Under the pieces are notes generated by a model that had not been told where the DNA came from, made no database searches, and saw nothing but the letters and a program-made list of their open reading frames with translations. A stretch of 64,000 nucleotides of DNA, from NCBI GenBank assembly GCA_022447665.1, contig JAKVAQ010000028.1, positions 1 through 64,000 on the forward strand. The letters are read 5' to 3'. The DNA is from Crocinitomicaceae bacterium (GTDB taxonomy: Bacteria; Bacteroidota; Bacteroidia; Flavobacteriales_D; Crocinitomicaceae). The translations under genes were made by a program, and so were the position numbers. Below, in pieces: positions 56,439 through 64,000 of the stretch (position 1 is its first letter; every line of letters begins with the position of its first letter).

Positions 56439-57302
56439 ATGGATACTGTGAAAATGAGAATTGGCGGTGTTCCCGAACACTACAACCTACCAATTCATTT
56501 AGCAAAGGAAGCAGGTGCTTTTTCCAAACGTGGAATCGATCTAGAGTGGACTGATTTTGGAGGAGGTACAGGTCAAATGACTAAGGCTTTGCGCGACAAC
56601 GAAGTAGATATTTGTATTCTGCTTACAGAAGGTATTATTGCCGATATCATTAAGGGCAATAATGCTAAAATTATTTCTGAATACGTATTAACACCGCTTA
56701 CATGGGGTGTACACACAGGTGTTGATAATCCTTTACAAGATTACCGCGATATATACGACAAGAAATATGCGATTTCACGCTATGGTTCAGGTTCTCATTT
56801 AATGGCTATTGTTGACGCTGAAAGTAATGGACATGAATTAAAGCACGAGCAGTTCCATGTCATTAAGAATATTGACGGTGCCTTGCCATCATTAGCCTCT
56901 AACGAAACAGATGTTTTTTATTGGGAAAAGTATACCACCAAGCCTTATGTAGATGAAGGTAAACTAAGACGCATAGGCCAATACAGAACACCTTGGCCTT
57001 GTTTCGTTATTGCTGCCAGAGAAGATATTCTTCAAAAGCATCCGGACCATATTATTCGATTACTTCGAGTAATTCATGACCAATGCGATCGTTTTATGGA
57101 GAATATAGATGCTCCCGCAATTGTATCAAGTCGTTATGGCTTGCAACTTAAAGATGCCGAACGTTGGTACAATTCCACGGAATGGGCTATTCATGGTTGG
57201 GTTTCTGATAAGATGATAGAAAACGTGATCTACCACCTAAGAACAGCAGACATTATTGATGCTGAACAAACGGTACCGGAACTTATTTGGAAAAGGAATT
57301 AA
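56439..57302 (+). CDS. periplasmic-binding-protein-like (type 2) cytoplasmic protein
   Basis: 287 aa. It resembles the NMT1/THI5/SsuA family of substrate-binding proteins and in particular the signal-peptide-free Ca3427-like subgroup: KMRIGGVPEHYNLPIHLAKE, GIDLEWTDFGGGTGQMTKAL, YAISRYGSGSHLMAIVDAE. There is no signal peptide and no ABC transporter gene nearby, so it is not a usual importer part. It may be an enzyme (THI5-like) or sensor. It converges with the 81-aa gene (4-bp overlap) that follows the alpha-oxoamine synthase fusion. Confidence 0.75.
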   Translation: MDTVKMRIGGVPEHYNLPIHLAKEAGAFSKRGIDLEWTDFGGGTGQMTKALRDNEVDICILLTEGIIADIIKGNNAKIISEYVLTPLTWGVHTGVDNPLQDYRDIYDKKYAISRYGSGSHLMAIVDAESNGHELKHEQFHVIKNIDGALPSLASNETDVFYWEKYTTKPYVDEGKLRRIGQYRTPWPCFVIAAREDILQKHPDHIIRLLRVIHDQCDRFMENIDAPAIVSSRYGLQLKDAERWYNSTEWAIHGWVSDKMIENVIYHLRTADIIDAEQTVPELIWKRN

Positions 57303-57544
57303 ACCCTTCCAGTAAGTAAACAAACGTAATCTTCCGAAACGTGTACGGGCTTAATTGAAAGAGTTTTATCTCCTTCGACATGCCGTATATATTCTACCAT
57401 AAATTCAAAAAGACTATAGATTCTAATCTCTAGGTTTTCGTTGATTTTTTGCACAAAAATTAATCGTCCGTGAGCGTCCAAGATTAAAATCTTTGATTCA
57501 TCTGAAAACAAGCAGAATTCTTCTTTAGAAAGTTTGATTTCCAT
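57299..57544 (-). CDS. 81-aa protein coupled to the oxoamine synthase fusion, unknown
   Basis: A small soluble protein with no signal peptide or membrane segment. The start overlaps the stop of the 804-aa fusion (TAATG), so it is translationally coupled to it. The predicted fold is strand-rich (EIKLSKEEFCLFSDESKILI, LIFVQKINENLEIRIYSL). No family recognised. It could be a regulatory subunit or carrier-like protein for the fusion; there is no carrier Ser motif visible. Confidence 0.65.
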   Translation of the reverse strand: MEIKLSKEEFCLFSDESKILILDAHGRLIFVQKINENLEIRIYSLFEFMVEYIRHVEGDKTLSIKPVHVSEDYVCLLTGRV

Positions 57545-59958
57545 TAGACAGCTAGTTTTAATGACTCAATGCTTTCATTCATTAATACTTCCTGATTAAA
57601 AGTATCTGCGCTTTGGATGTAGGCGATGTTCCTCTCTTGCTTTGCGCCTAATTTCTTTTTTTCAATTTCTGCAGAGTATCCGAAATTCACTGCAGAACAT
57701 CCATGAGATTTTGCTTTTTTAATACTTTCCCAAAGTAAATTTCTGTAAGCGTTAAACTCAAAGTTTTTCTCATAGTCTAAACCAATTAATACTGGGTTAT
57801 ATTGATCACGGTTCCATTCGCAAATGATCATTCCCAATAAATGATCTTCCGCCCTAGAGTACAATTCAATTATTTCCCAATCATCCGATTTTGCAACATA
57901 TTCAAAAAATAGTTTTGGAACTTTAAAGGTGTTTAGAGATAGATTTTTGCTTGATACGTTCGAATATAGGTCGTACCATTTCGATATTTGATTTGGATCC
58001 TTATTGACTTTTGAATATATGATGTCTTGAGCGGATAAAATATTATCACGAAAGTGTTTTCGATTTCTTTTGCCAAGTGAAATGATAAACTCATCAATCT
58101 CTATATCTTGAAGGTTCAAGGTGTTTGAATTAGGTAAACTTGATTTAAAAAAACCTAAATCAACCATTAAATGATCCATGTCAGGGTCGTTAGCAACCAT
58201 ATCTCTGAGCATGATTGAGTTGCTCTCCTCCTCCTTCTGTATATTCTCAAGTTCCTTAATCAAAAGATTTAGTGCCTTCAGCTTTACTTGTTTCATTGTA
58301 CATTTCAGGAATAAGTGATTCCCTTCTGTTAAAGGAGTACCAAGCATTGTCACTTTACTAGTCATGAAATAGGGAACATCTTTTCTAACCTCCTCTAATT
58401 CTATAGAAATTTCGGTTGGAGAAAGAAGGTCTTCCTTTAGCAGAGAAGTTGTAATGAAGGTTGAAAGGATAACATTGTCCGAATTGTCTGTTATCAGAAG
58501 GTATTTCATGTTCCAGTTATTTTCAATCCTAGCGTTGTTAGAATAAACATTTTGAAGTCCTCTGAGTGCACTGTAGTTAAAAGAACTCCTTTTTCCAATG
58601 GTGCTATCCCATTTTTCTATCCACTCATCTTTTAGTGAATCAAATAAATGAACTTTTAGGTTATGATTACTTAAATGTGGAATGGCCTTTTCAGAGACGA
58701 ATTTTTCTTCAGGTAATTTCATTTTGAATGCTCTGTAAACTTTTTCAATTGGAAATTCTTCTTCCGATAGGGCGAGGTGATAATTCGTTTCCAAGTCTAC
58801 GACCATTTTTTCTATCTGTTCGAAACTGTGCACTGCTGTTATGGTGAATCTTACACCTGTATTTTTTATTGGTACGGCAGGAAAAATTCCTAGATTTAAA
58901 TAGTGTCCATTACTCATCATTTTTTCTATGATATTGTATGCCACTGAAGGAATTGAAGTACCAATAAAGAATATAGGTGAATCTTTTTCTGATAGATTTG
59001 GGAGACGAGCTTTTTCAAGAAGAAGATGGGTGTATAAAATGTTGTCCTTTAACTTTTTCTGAAATTTTTTAATTTCTCCATTCAGATGAAGGTCGGCAGC
59101 TGCGTTTGCAGCTCCTAGTCCAGCTGGCTGCATCGGTCCTGAAGTAATCATTGGTCCACCACACTTCATTATTAATTCGGCCCATTCTTTTTTACCACAG
59201 ATTATCGCTCCTCCTCCCGAAGCAAATGCCTTGTTTAAAGATGTGCCTACTATTATTTTCTCTGTAATATCAATTTCGCTTAATACGTAACCCTGACCTC
59301 GTTCTCCGAAACAACTCATGGCATGAGCATCATCAATGTAAAGGTTAAAACTAGGATACTTATCCAGAAGATCATTGATTTCATGAATTGGAGCCTTGTC
59401 TCCATACATTGAATAAATCCCGTCTGCCATATACCAAATACGCTCATAATTTTCTCGTTCTTCATCGAGAATTTTCTCTAGTGCTTCAAGATTATTATGC
59501 CTTATTATCCTGACAGTTGTACCTTTTGCTTTACAATTTTGAACGGCCATTTGTACAGAATTATGAACTTGATGATCGAGTACTATTAGGTCATTTGAAC
59601 TAGTAATTACAGGTATTGCAGCAAGATGCCCAAGAGTGGTGGTAGGAGTGACAACAGTATGTCCGCCAAATATTTTATCCAGTTTTTGAGTTAACTCTTG
59701 ATATATACCTAGGCTCAAATATGCTCTTGAAGATGAAAATTGTGTTCCAAATCGATCAATTGCATCTATTGAGTTCTTTTTTAATGACGAATGAAATTCT
59801 AAACCTAAATAACTACAAGAGGCAAAATTCACTACATCCTTGTTCGCAATTAATAAGCGGTTATCACGGATAACTTCATTTTGGGTATGTAGATGCGCGA
59901 TGTTCTTAGATTTAGCATAATCTGCGATGCCTGATACTGTTTCAATAATTGAAGCCAT
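57544..59958 (-). CDS. alpha-oxoamine synthase fused to an acyltransferase-like domain
   Basis: 804 aa. Residues ~1-410 are a PLP-dependent alpha-oxoamine synthase (serine palmitoyltransferase, KBL, BioF, CqsA type): SCSYLGLEFH, LDHQVHNSVQMA (stacking His), YIDDAHAMSCFG (Asp209/210) and GTSLNKAFASGGG (PLP lysine Lys243). These condense an amino acid with an acyl-CoA. Residues ~430-800 look like a GNAT/FemAB-like acyltransferase (LYSRAEDHLLGMIICEW, NLLWESIKKAKSHGCSAVNF). Fusions of this order occur in Bacteroidota. A two-step lipid role (condense, then N-acylate) as in sphingolipid or sulfonolipid synthesis is an attractive inference. It is coupled to an 81-aa gene and divergent from the STAS/kinase operon. 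Confidence 0.85.
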   Translation of the reverse strand: MASIIETVSGIADYAKSKNIAHLHTQNEVIRDNRLLIANKDVVNFASCSYLGLEFHSSLKKNSIDAIDRFGTQFSSSRAYLSLGIYQELTQKLDKIFGGHTVVTPTTTLGHLAAIPVITSSNDLIVLDHQVHNSVQMAVQNCKAKGTTVRIIRHNNLEALEKILDEERENYERIWYMADGIYSMYGDKAPIHEINDLLDKYPSFNLYIDDAHAMSCFGERGQGYVLSEIDITEKIIVGTSLNKAFASGGGAIICGKKEWAELIMKCGGPMITSGPMQPAGLGAANAAADLHLNGEIKKFQKKLKDNILYTHLLLEKARLPNLSEKDSPIFFIGTSIPSVAYNIIEKMMSNGHYLNLGIFPAVPIKNTGVRFTITAVHSFEQIEKMVVDLETNYHLALSEEEFPIEKVYRAFKMKLPEEKFVSEKAIPHLSNHNLKVHLFDSLKDEWIEKWDSTIGKRSSFNYSALRGLQNVYSNNARIENNWNMKYLLITDNSDNVILSTFITTSLLKEDLLSPTEISIELEEVRKDVPYFMTSKVTMLGTPLTEGNHLFLKCTMKQVKLKALNLLIKELENIQKEEESNSIMLRDMVANDPDMDHLMVDLGFFKSSLPNSNTLNLQDIEIDEFIISLGKRNRKHFRDNILSAQDIIYSKVNKDPNQISKWYDLYSNVSSKNLSLNTFKVPKLFFEYVAKSDDWEIIELYSRAEDHLLGMIICEWNRDQYNPVLIGLDYEKNFEFNAYRNLLWESIKKAKSHGCSAVNFGYSAEIEKKKLGAKQERNIAYIQSADTFNQEVLMNESIESLKLAV

Positions 59959-60108
59959 AATTTTATTTTTTTATAGTTCAAAGTTCCACCTATTAAATCG
60001 CTAATTCTTCAGTATTAAATCTGAAAAAAAGGATAAAATAATAAGAGTTTTTCTTAAGTGTAAAAACCTATGTCGATTAATTTTAAAAGACTATCTTAGT
60101 TGATTGTG

Positions 60109-60498
60109 ATGTCAGAAATGAAGTTGTTTGAGGATGAGCATGTTAGGTTTGAGAATATCGATGGTATAATGAGATGCACTTTTTTAAATGGTCCCATTAC
60201 ACTTGAGATTGCTAAAACTATAGTAAAGGAAAGGCTTAAGTTTTTCGATGGTACATCCTACCCAATAATCATTACAGATGTCGGTATCAAGTCAATTAAA
60301 AGTGAAGCCAGGCAGTTCCTTTCTTCAGACGAAGCTTTGGTAGGGATAAAGGCTTCAGCGATGGTAGCAAAAAATATGTTTGCTAAACATCTGGCAAATT
60401 TCTTTGTGAAAATCAATGTTATAAAACCAAAAATCCCGACGCAAATATTTATGAATGAGGATGCTGCGGTTCAATGGTTAGAACAGTTTAAGAATTAA
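60109..60498 (+). CDS. STAS-like protein, paralogue 1 (intact)
   Basis: 129 aa from MSEMKLFEDE. It has the ~125-residue pattern of a Bacteroidota STAS/SpoIIAA-like family (DUF7793 type): a first hydrophobic strand, GPITLEIAKTIVKERL (helix), YPIIITDVGIKSIKSEARQF (strand-loop-helix) and FFVKINVIKPKIPTQIF near the end. It lacks a clear phosphorylatable Ser in the usual STAS position. It is the first and only undamaged of three tandem copies, upstream of a kinase/regulator pair, so it may be a regulator or substrate of a partner-switching system (inference). Confidence 0.7.
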   Translation: MSEMKLFEDEHVRFENIDGIMRCTFLNGPITLEIAKTIVKERLKFFDGTSYPIIITDVGIKSIKSEARQFLSSDEALVGIKASAMVAKNMFAKHLANFFVKINVIKPKIPTQIFMNEDAAVQWLEQFKN

Positions 60499-60513
60499 AA
60501 TCCATCCTTAGCT

Positions 60514-60898
60514 TTGAACAAATTGGGGAAAGTATTTGAAAATAAGTACGTCCGATATGAAGTTATTGAAGGAATACTTTGGGCGACTTATAAAGAAGGT
60601 CCTATAACTTTAGAGGCAGCAAAAGTTTTAGTCGAAGAAAGACTAAGGCTTTCCGAAGGAAATTCTTACCCTTTGCTTATTAGAGATTTCGGTTTAAAGT
60701 CGATCAAAGGAGATGCACGTGATTTTTTTGTTATCAACAGATTACGCAATTCAAGGATTGAAGTCTTCTGCTTTAGTTACGGATAATATTTTTGGTAAGC
60801 ATCTCGCAAACTTTTTTGTCAAAATTAATGTTGTTAAGCCAAAAATTCCAACGCGTATCTTTTCAAAAGAAGACGATGCCTTGGAATGGCTTAAATGA
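60514..60898 (+). pseudogene. STAS-like protein, paralogue 2 (start lost, frameshifted)
   Basis: The first part (KVFENKYVRYEVIEGILWAT) through KGDARDFF aligns with paralogue 1. At a T7 run (60723-60729) the frame shifts. Removing one T restores STDYAIQGLKSSALVTDNIF and HLANFFVKINVVKPKIP to the natural end at 60898 (127 aa). No ATG is present where the paralogues start; only TTG codons. A -7-like TAGCTTTG overlaps the TTG. The start loss and frameshift together argue for a true pseudogene. Confidence 0.75.
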
Positions 60899-60954
60899 TT
60901 TTTATAATCTTTCTCTAAAACTAAATTTCAATTAAATGAGTTGTTTACCGAATC

Positions 60955-61334
60955 ATGGATAAAGTCTATCAAAACGAACACGTTCGCTTCGAACTAAGTA
61001 ATGGAATAGTTAAAGGAACTTTTCTTAAAGGCCCGGTGACGCTCGATGTTACAAAAATGATTGTAAACGAACGGTTAAATTTCTCAGATGGGAATACTTA
61101 TCCTATCATAATTATCGATGCGGGCATAGGTTCAATAAAGAGTGAGGCTAGAAAATACCTCTCATCAGAGAAGGCCAAGAGGGAATTTCTGCATTGGCAA
61201 TATTGGCGAAATCAAGCTTTACCAAGCATATGGCAATTTTTTTTCTACGTATTTCTGCTTATAAAGCGTACATTCCTTTACGTATATTTTCAGATGAAAA
61301 CGAAGCTATAATTTGGCTTTCCCAGTATAAATAG
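60955..61334 (+). pseudogene. STAS-like protein, paralogue 3 (frameshifted)
   Basis: It starts ATG with MDKVYQNEHVRFELSNGIVK and follows the paralogues through SEARKYLSSEKAKR. At a G3 run (61181-61183) one G is missing. Adding it continues GISALAILAKSSFTKHMAIF and ends with IFSDENEAIIWLSQYK and TAG at 61334 (126 aa). As it stands translation ends in an unrelated tail. The three copies share gene order and spacing, pointing to tandem duplication followed by decay of two copies. Confidence 0.75.
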
Positions 61335-61391
61335 TTTTTCTAAATTCCTTTGGGGGATTAATATTTATATTTGGGAAAGATTGCTTACAAT

Positions 61392-62540
61392 ATGTCAGAC
61401 AAAGACCAAATAAACAGAATATCTGAACTTCTTCTTGAGTATTCTGCCGGTAACTACAGTTTTAAGGCCGAGATAGGAGAAGATTTAAACGAGCTCGATA
61501 TGATTATCTCGGGCATTAATATGCTCGGAGAGGAGTTGGAATCTTCTAACGTTTCCACGGAATATTTCTCAAGTATTTTTAACGCTGTTTCTGATCTTGT
61601 AATTATTATCGATAAAAATGATGAGGTAAAAGACGCTAACGAAGCCTTTTCTAAGTTCTTTTCATCTAAAGATTTTAACTATAAAGAGACACTTGATGCA
61701 GTTCTTGAGAATTCTGGAAATTCTCTGAAATCAATAAAAGCCAAGCTTGAGAATAAAAGACTCTATCAGTTCGAAACTTGGTTAAGAAATGATCATGTAA
61801 GAATAGATGTTGTCGCTTTAGTTTCAAAAATTATAAATCGTTTTGATGAATTCGAAGGGTATTTGTTCAGCTTCAGAGATGTAAGTGCTGAAAAAGAAAG
61901 TGAGAAGGCAGTATTGAAGGCAATCTTCATAACACAGCAGAATGAGCAAAAACGTGTGGCAGATGATCTTCATGATTCCTTGGGTCAGGAGCTTTCTATG
62001 ACCAAACTAATGTTAAGTCATTTAAAGAAAGAAGTTGGGGAAGAAGAAAAAGCCCTTAAACTTGTGAATACCTGTTCCGAAATTATGGAGGGATCAATAA
62101 AGCATTTACGAGAGATCTGCTTTAATCTTATGCCGGGGGTCCTTAACAGAGGTGGATTAGGGATAGCGCTGAAGGATCTTGTTTCTCGATTAGAACGACA
62201 AAATGACTTTAAGACGATCATTGCGCTTCCAGATATTCCGAGAATTGATCCTGAACTAGAAGTGGCTATTTATCGTATTGCACAGGAGTTTATCAATAAT
62301 ATGATTAAGCATTCTAATGCTGACGAATTAGAATTAACGCTTGACTTTAAAGAGAATGAATCAATAAAAATCCACCTTAAAGATAATGGTCAAGGCTTTA
62401 ATATGCAAGAGCTTGAAAAAGTGGGCGAGAATCGAGGATACTCAAATCTTAAGAGTAAAACACAAGCTTTTAACGGAGAACTCGTTTACAAAAGTGAGAT
62501 AGGTAAAGGCACTTTCATTATCTTAGATTTTCCGTTATGA
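61392..62540 (+). CDS. soluble PAS-containing sensor histidine kinase (NarX-like, HisKA_3)
   Basis: 382 aa from the ATG at 61392 (a TTG upstream is less likely). No membrane helix. A HAMP-like segment (5-50) precedes a PAS domain (about 55-165: FNAVSDLVIIIDKNDEVKDA, EGYLFSFRDVSAEKE). HisKA_3 dimerisation domain with VADDLHDSLGQE (His194) and HATPase with FINNMIKHSNA, LKDNGQGFNMQ and GYSNLKSKTQAFNG. It is coupled to the following response regulator by a 4-bp overlap (ATGA), so they form a two-component pair. The STAS genes immediately upstream probably belong to the same unit. Confidence 0.9.
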   Translation: MSDKDQINRISELLLEYSAGNYSFKAEIGEDLNELDMIISGINMLGEELESSNVSTEYFSSIFNAVSDLVIIIDKNDEVKDANEAFSKFFSSKDFNYKETLDAVLENSGNSLKSIKAKLENKRLYQFETWLRNDHVRIDVVALVSKIINRFDEFEGYLFSFRDVSAEKESEKAVLKAIFITQQNEQKRVADDLHDSLGQELSMTKLMLSHLKKEVGEEEKALKLVNTCSEIMEGSIKHLREICFNLMPGVLNRGGLGIALKDLVSRLERQNDFKTIIALPDIPRIDPELEVAIYRIAQEFINNMIKHSNADELELTLDFKENESIKIHLKDNGQGFNMQELEKVGENRGYSNLKSKTQAFNGELVYKSEIGKGTFIILDFPL

Positions 62541-63223
62541 CCCAAAACAGAAAAAAAATACTTGTTTTATTGGTGGATGACCATAAACTCGTGCGCACAG
62601 GTATCCGCTTTACGTTAGAGCAATCGAATATTCGAGAAGAAATCGATAGAATTGATGAAGCAGAAAATGGAGAAATGGCTGTTAAAATGGACTTTCTCTC
62701 GAATTATGATCTCATTTTTATGGATATCAATATGCCATTCAAGGATGGAATAAAAACGACTGCAGAAATCAAGAACCAGAATAAAAATGCTAAGATCATA
62801 GCTTTGTCCATGATCAATGATCAATTTGAGATTCGAAGCATGTTGAAAGCAGGTGCGTCTGGTTATTTATTAAAGGATACTGGATCTGAGGTACTTGAGG
62901 CCTGTGTGAGAAAAGTCTTGGATGGAGGTAATTATTTCTCTAACGATGTAGCCCTTACATTAATGGAGCCAAGTAACCTAGACCTAATGGATGCTGACCG
63001 TTTAAAACCAGGTTCACTTAAGTTAAAAGAATCTGGTCTAACAAAGCGAGAGTTAGAAGTACTTACATTGATTGCTAAAGAGTATACAAACGAAGAAATT
63101 TCGGATAAGCTCTCGCTGTCCAAACGAACGGTAGACTCTCACCGTCAGAATATTCTTAGAAAAACGGACGCAAAGAATACTGCTGGACTAATTAAGTTCG
63201 CTTTTCGCCTCGGCATTATATAA
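62537..63223 (+). CDS. NarL/FixJ-family response regulator
   Basis: 228 aa. Receiver domain with acidic pair DD (14-15), phosphorylated Asp63 (IFMDINMPFKDG), then LSM and GASGYLLKD (Lys). C-terminal LuxR-type helix-turn-helix (LTKRELEVLTLIAKEYTNEE, SKRTVDSHRQNIL). It receives phosphate from the upstream kinase and binds DNA. Target genes are not known; the AOS fusion divergent from the operon is a candidate. Confidence 0.93.
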   Translation: MTQNRKKILVLLVDDHKLVRTGIRFTLEQSNIREEIDRIDEAENGEMAVKMDFLSNYDLIFMDINMPFKDGIKTTAEIKNQNKNAKIIALSMINDQFEIRSMLKAGASGYLLKDTGSEVLEACVRKVLDGGNYFSNDVALTLMEPSNLDLMDADRLKPGSLKLKESGLTKRELEVLTLIAKEYTNEEISDKLSLSKRTVDSHRQNILRKTDAKNTAGLIKFAFRLGII

Positions 63224-63286
63224 ACGTTAATTTTCTAAGAAATTCAGGTTTTATTTAACATGTCTAATGTTTAGTAAAAAATCGTT

Positions 63287-63335
63287 AAGGCACTGATTAT
63301 CTTGTTTTTATTGGTTTTTTCAGAGCCTTTTTTTT
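63287..63335 (+). terminator. intrinsic terminator of the kinase operon
   Basis: AAGGCACTGA and TCAGAGCCTT can pair over 9 of 10 positions (one A-A mismatch) with a 23-nt T-rich loop, followed by eight T. Confidence 0.65.
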
Positions 63336-63449
63336 CTAAAGGCAGGTATAAATACCTATGTGTTTTTTCTGGTATTTAGGTGTTTAAGCGGTTGTTTTCT
63401 GAGTGATTATATAAGATCTTTAAACAAGTAAAAAATTGATTCCAAACGA

Positions 63450-63929
63450 ATGAAACCTGTCATCTACCTTTTAGAAGAACAAACCCATCAGACTGGTTCC
63501 CGGATAATAAAAGCACTCGCCGACAAATTATTAAAGGGCGTGATAGAATATGATTTTACAATCAGGCAATTAAATTTATCAAGAGATTTCGTTAACGTAT
63601 TTGAAAATGAATTTGGTACTCTAGGTTTCTTTTGCCATGAGGATGATCGTTATTCGCCAAAAAGATTGATCCAATTTATGGAGGAGGAAGGATGTAATAT
63701 GATATTTTGTACATCCACATTAAAGGGCAGTATTAAGGAATCATATGATGCTTTACCGTTCTCCGCCTATGTCTTAAAAGAAGTTTCTTCTATTTTCTCT
63801 CCAATGGTAGATATAGAAACATTGGTGGATTATAGGGCAGAGAAATTAGCAGAGCGTGTAGAATTTTATCTGGATGACCTTAAAGATGAACGATCTAATA
63901 ACATGCGATTGCGTAGTATGGTTATTTAG
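63450..63929 (+). CDS. hypothetical protein, alpha/beta fold
   Basis: 159 aa, soluble, no signal peptide. It begins MKPVIYLLEEQTHQTGSRII, and two central strands (FGTLGFFCHEDDRY, CNMIFCTSTLKGS) suggest a Rossmann-like or receiver-like fold, but no phospho-Asp or binding motif is clear. It does not belong to a family I recognise. It lies after the terminator of the regulator gene and ends 8 bp into a convergent partial gene. Confidence 0.6.
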   Translation: MKPVIYLLEEQTHQTGSRIIKALADKLLKGVIEYDFTIRQLNLSRDFVNVFENEFGTLGFFCHEDDRYSPKRLIQFMEEEGCNMIFCTSTLKGSIKESYDALPFSAYVLKEVSSIFSPMVDIETLVDYRAEKLAERVEFYLDDLKDERSNNMRLRSMVI

Positions 63930-64000
63930 GCGCCTTATGCATATCCAAAGTCCATTCCATTATCTCGAAAATTAAGTCAATATCCAAATCTTTATTAGGG
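63922..64000 (-). CDS. partial gene running off the window
   Basis: 26 codons on the minus strand ending MEWTLDMHKAPK then TAA, open to the edge. Convergent and overlapping by 8 bp with the hypothetical gene. Too short to identify. Confidence 0.3.
   Translation of the reverse strand, partial: PNKDLDIDLIFEIMEWTLDMHKAPK

Overview
The window looks like a chromosomal segment of a marine or aquatic Bacteroidota, most likely Flavobacteriales. The support is low G+C with A-rich leaders, -7 boxes of the TAnnTTTG type in front of many genes, type IX secretion C-terminal domains (types A and B), a gliding-type surface protein, a TonB receptor, BshA (bacillithiol synthesis), MenC (menaquinone) and many small outer-membrane barrels. 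No rRNA, tRNA, CRISPR array, IS element or prophage was seen.

Region 1 (1-5.7 kb) is the most interesting. It holds two different RtcB RNA ligases, a WYL-domain regulator, a TPR protein and peptide chain release factor H. rtcB2-prfH-TPR is a tightly overlapping minus-strand operon. It is preceded by a 27-codon small ORF and an intrinsic terminator whose 3' arm can also pair with a third segment further downstream. The other rtcB is divergent from the WYL gene across an 84-bp gap containing two back-to-back palindromes. I read this as a regulated ribosome/RNA damage rescue-and-repair island.

Region 2 (5.7-11.3 kb) has a HemF-like oxidase, an NlpC/P60 hydrolase, an outer-membrane barrel and several broken genes. 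Region 3 (11.4-20.7 kb) has a YgiQ-type radical SAM protein, an operon of two OmpA-like proteins with a membrane histidine kinase and a PAP2 phosphatase, a large SprB/PKD surface protein, and a coupled SDR/steroid-reductase-like pair. Region 4 (20.8-32 kb) carries a GH3-family protein, menC, recR, two broken genes, trxB, a helicase, a secreted protein, a PyrR-like phosphoribosyltransferase and a lipoamide-dehydrogenase-like flavoprotein without its cysteine pair. Region 5 (32-42.6 kb) carries a SiaB-like protein, bshA, a glycosidase/beta-lactamase fusion and the run TM protein-mutL-rhomboid-rhomboid-EEP hydrolase. Region 6 (42.6-54.2 kb) carries a TonB receptor coupled to a T9SS cargo, an RNase H with two viroplasmin domains, and a TetR-TolC-MFP-RND efflux operon. 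Region 7 (54.2-64 kb) carries two barrel proteins, a cytoplasmic substrate-binding-like protein, an 804-aa fusion of an alpha-oxoamine synthase to an acyltransferase-like domain with a coupled 81-aa protein, three tandem STAS-like paralogues (two broken), a soluble histidine kinase and a NarL-type regulator.

A pattern runs through the window. Eight single-base frameshifts, all at or next to homopolymer runs, and three in-frame stops lie only in accessory genes, while the housekeeping genes are intact. This fits ongoing gene decay better than random sequencing error, though raw reads would be needed to decide.
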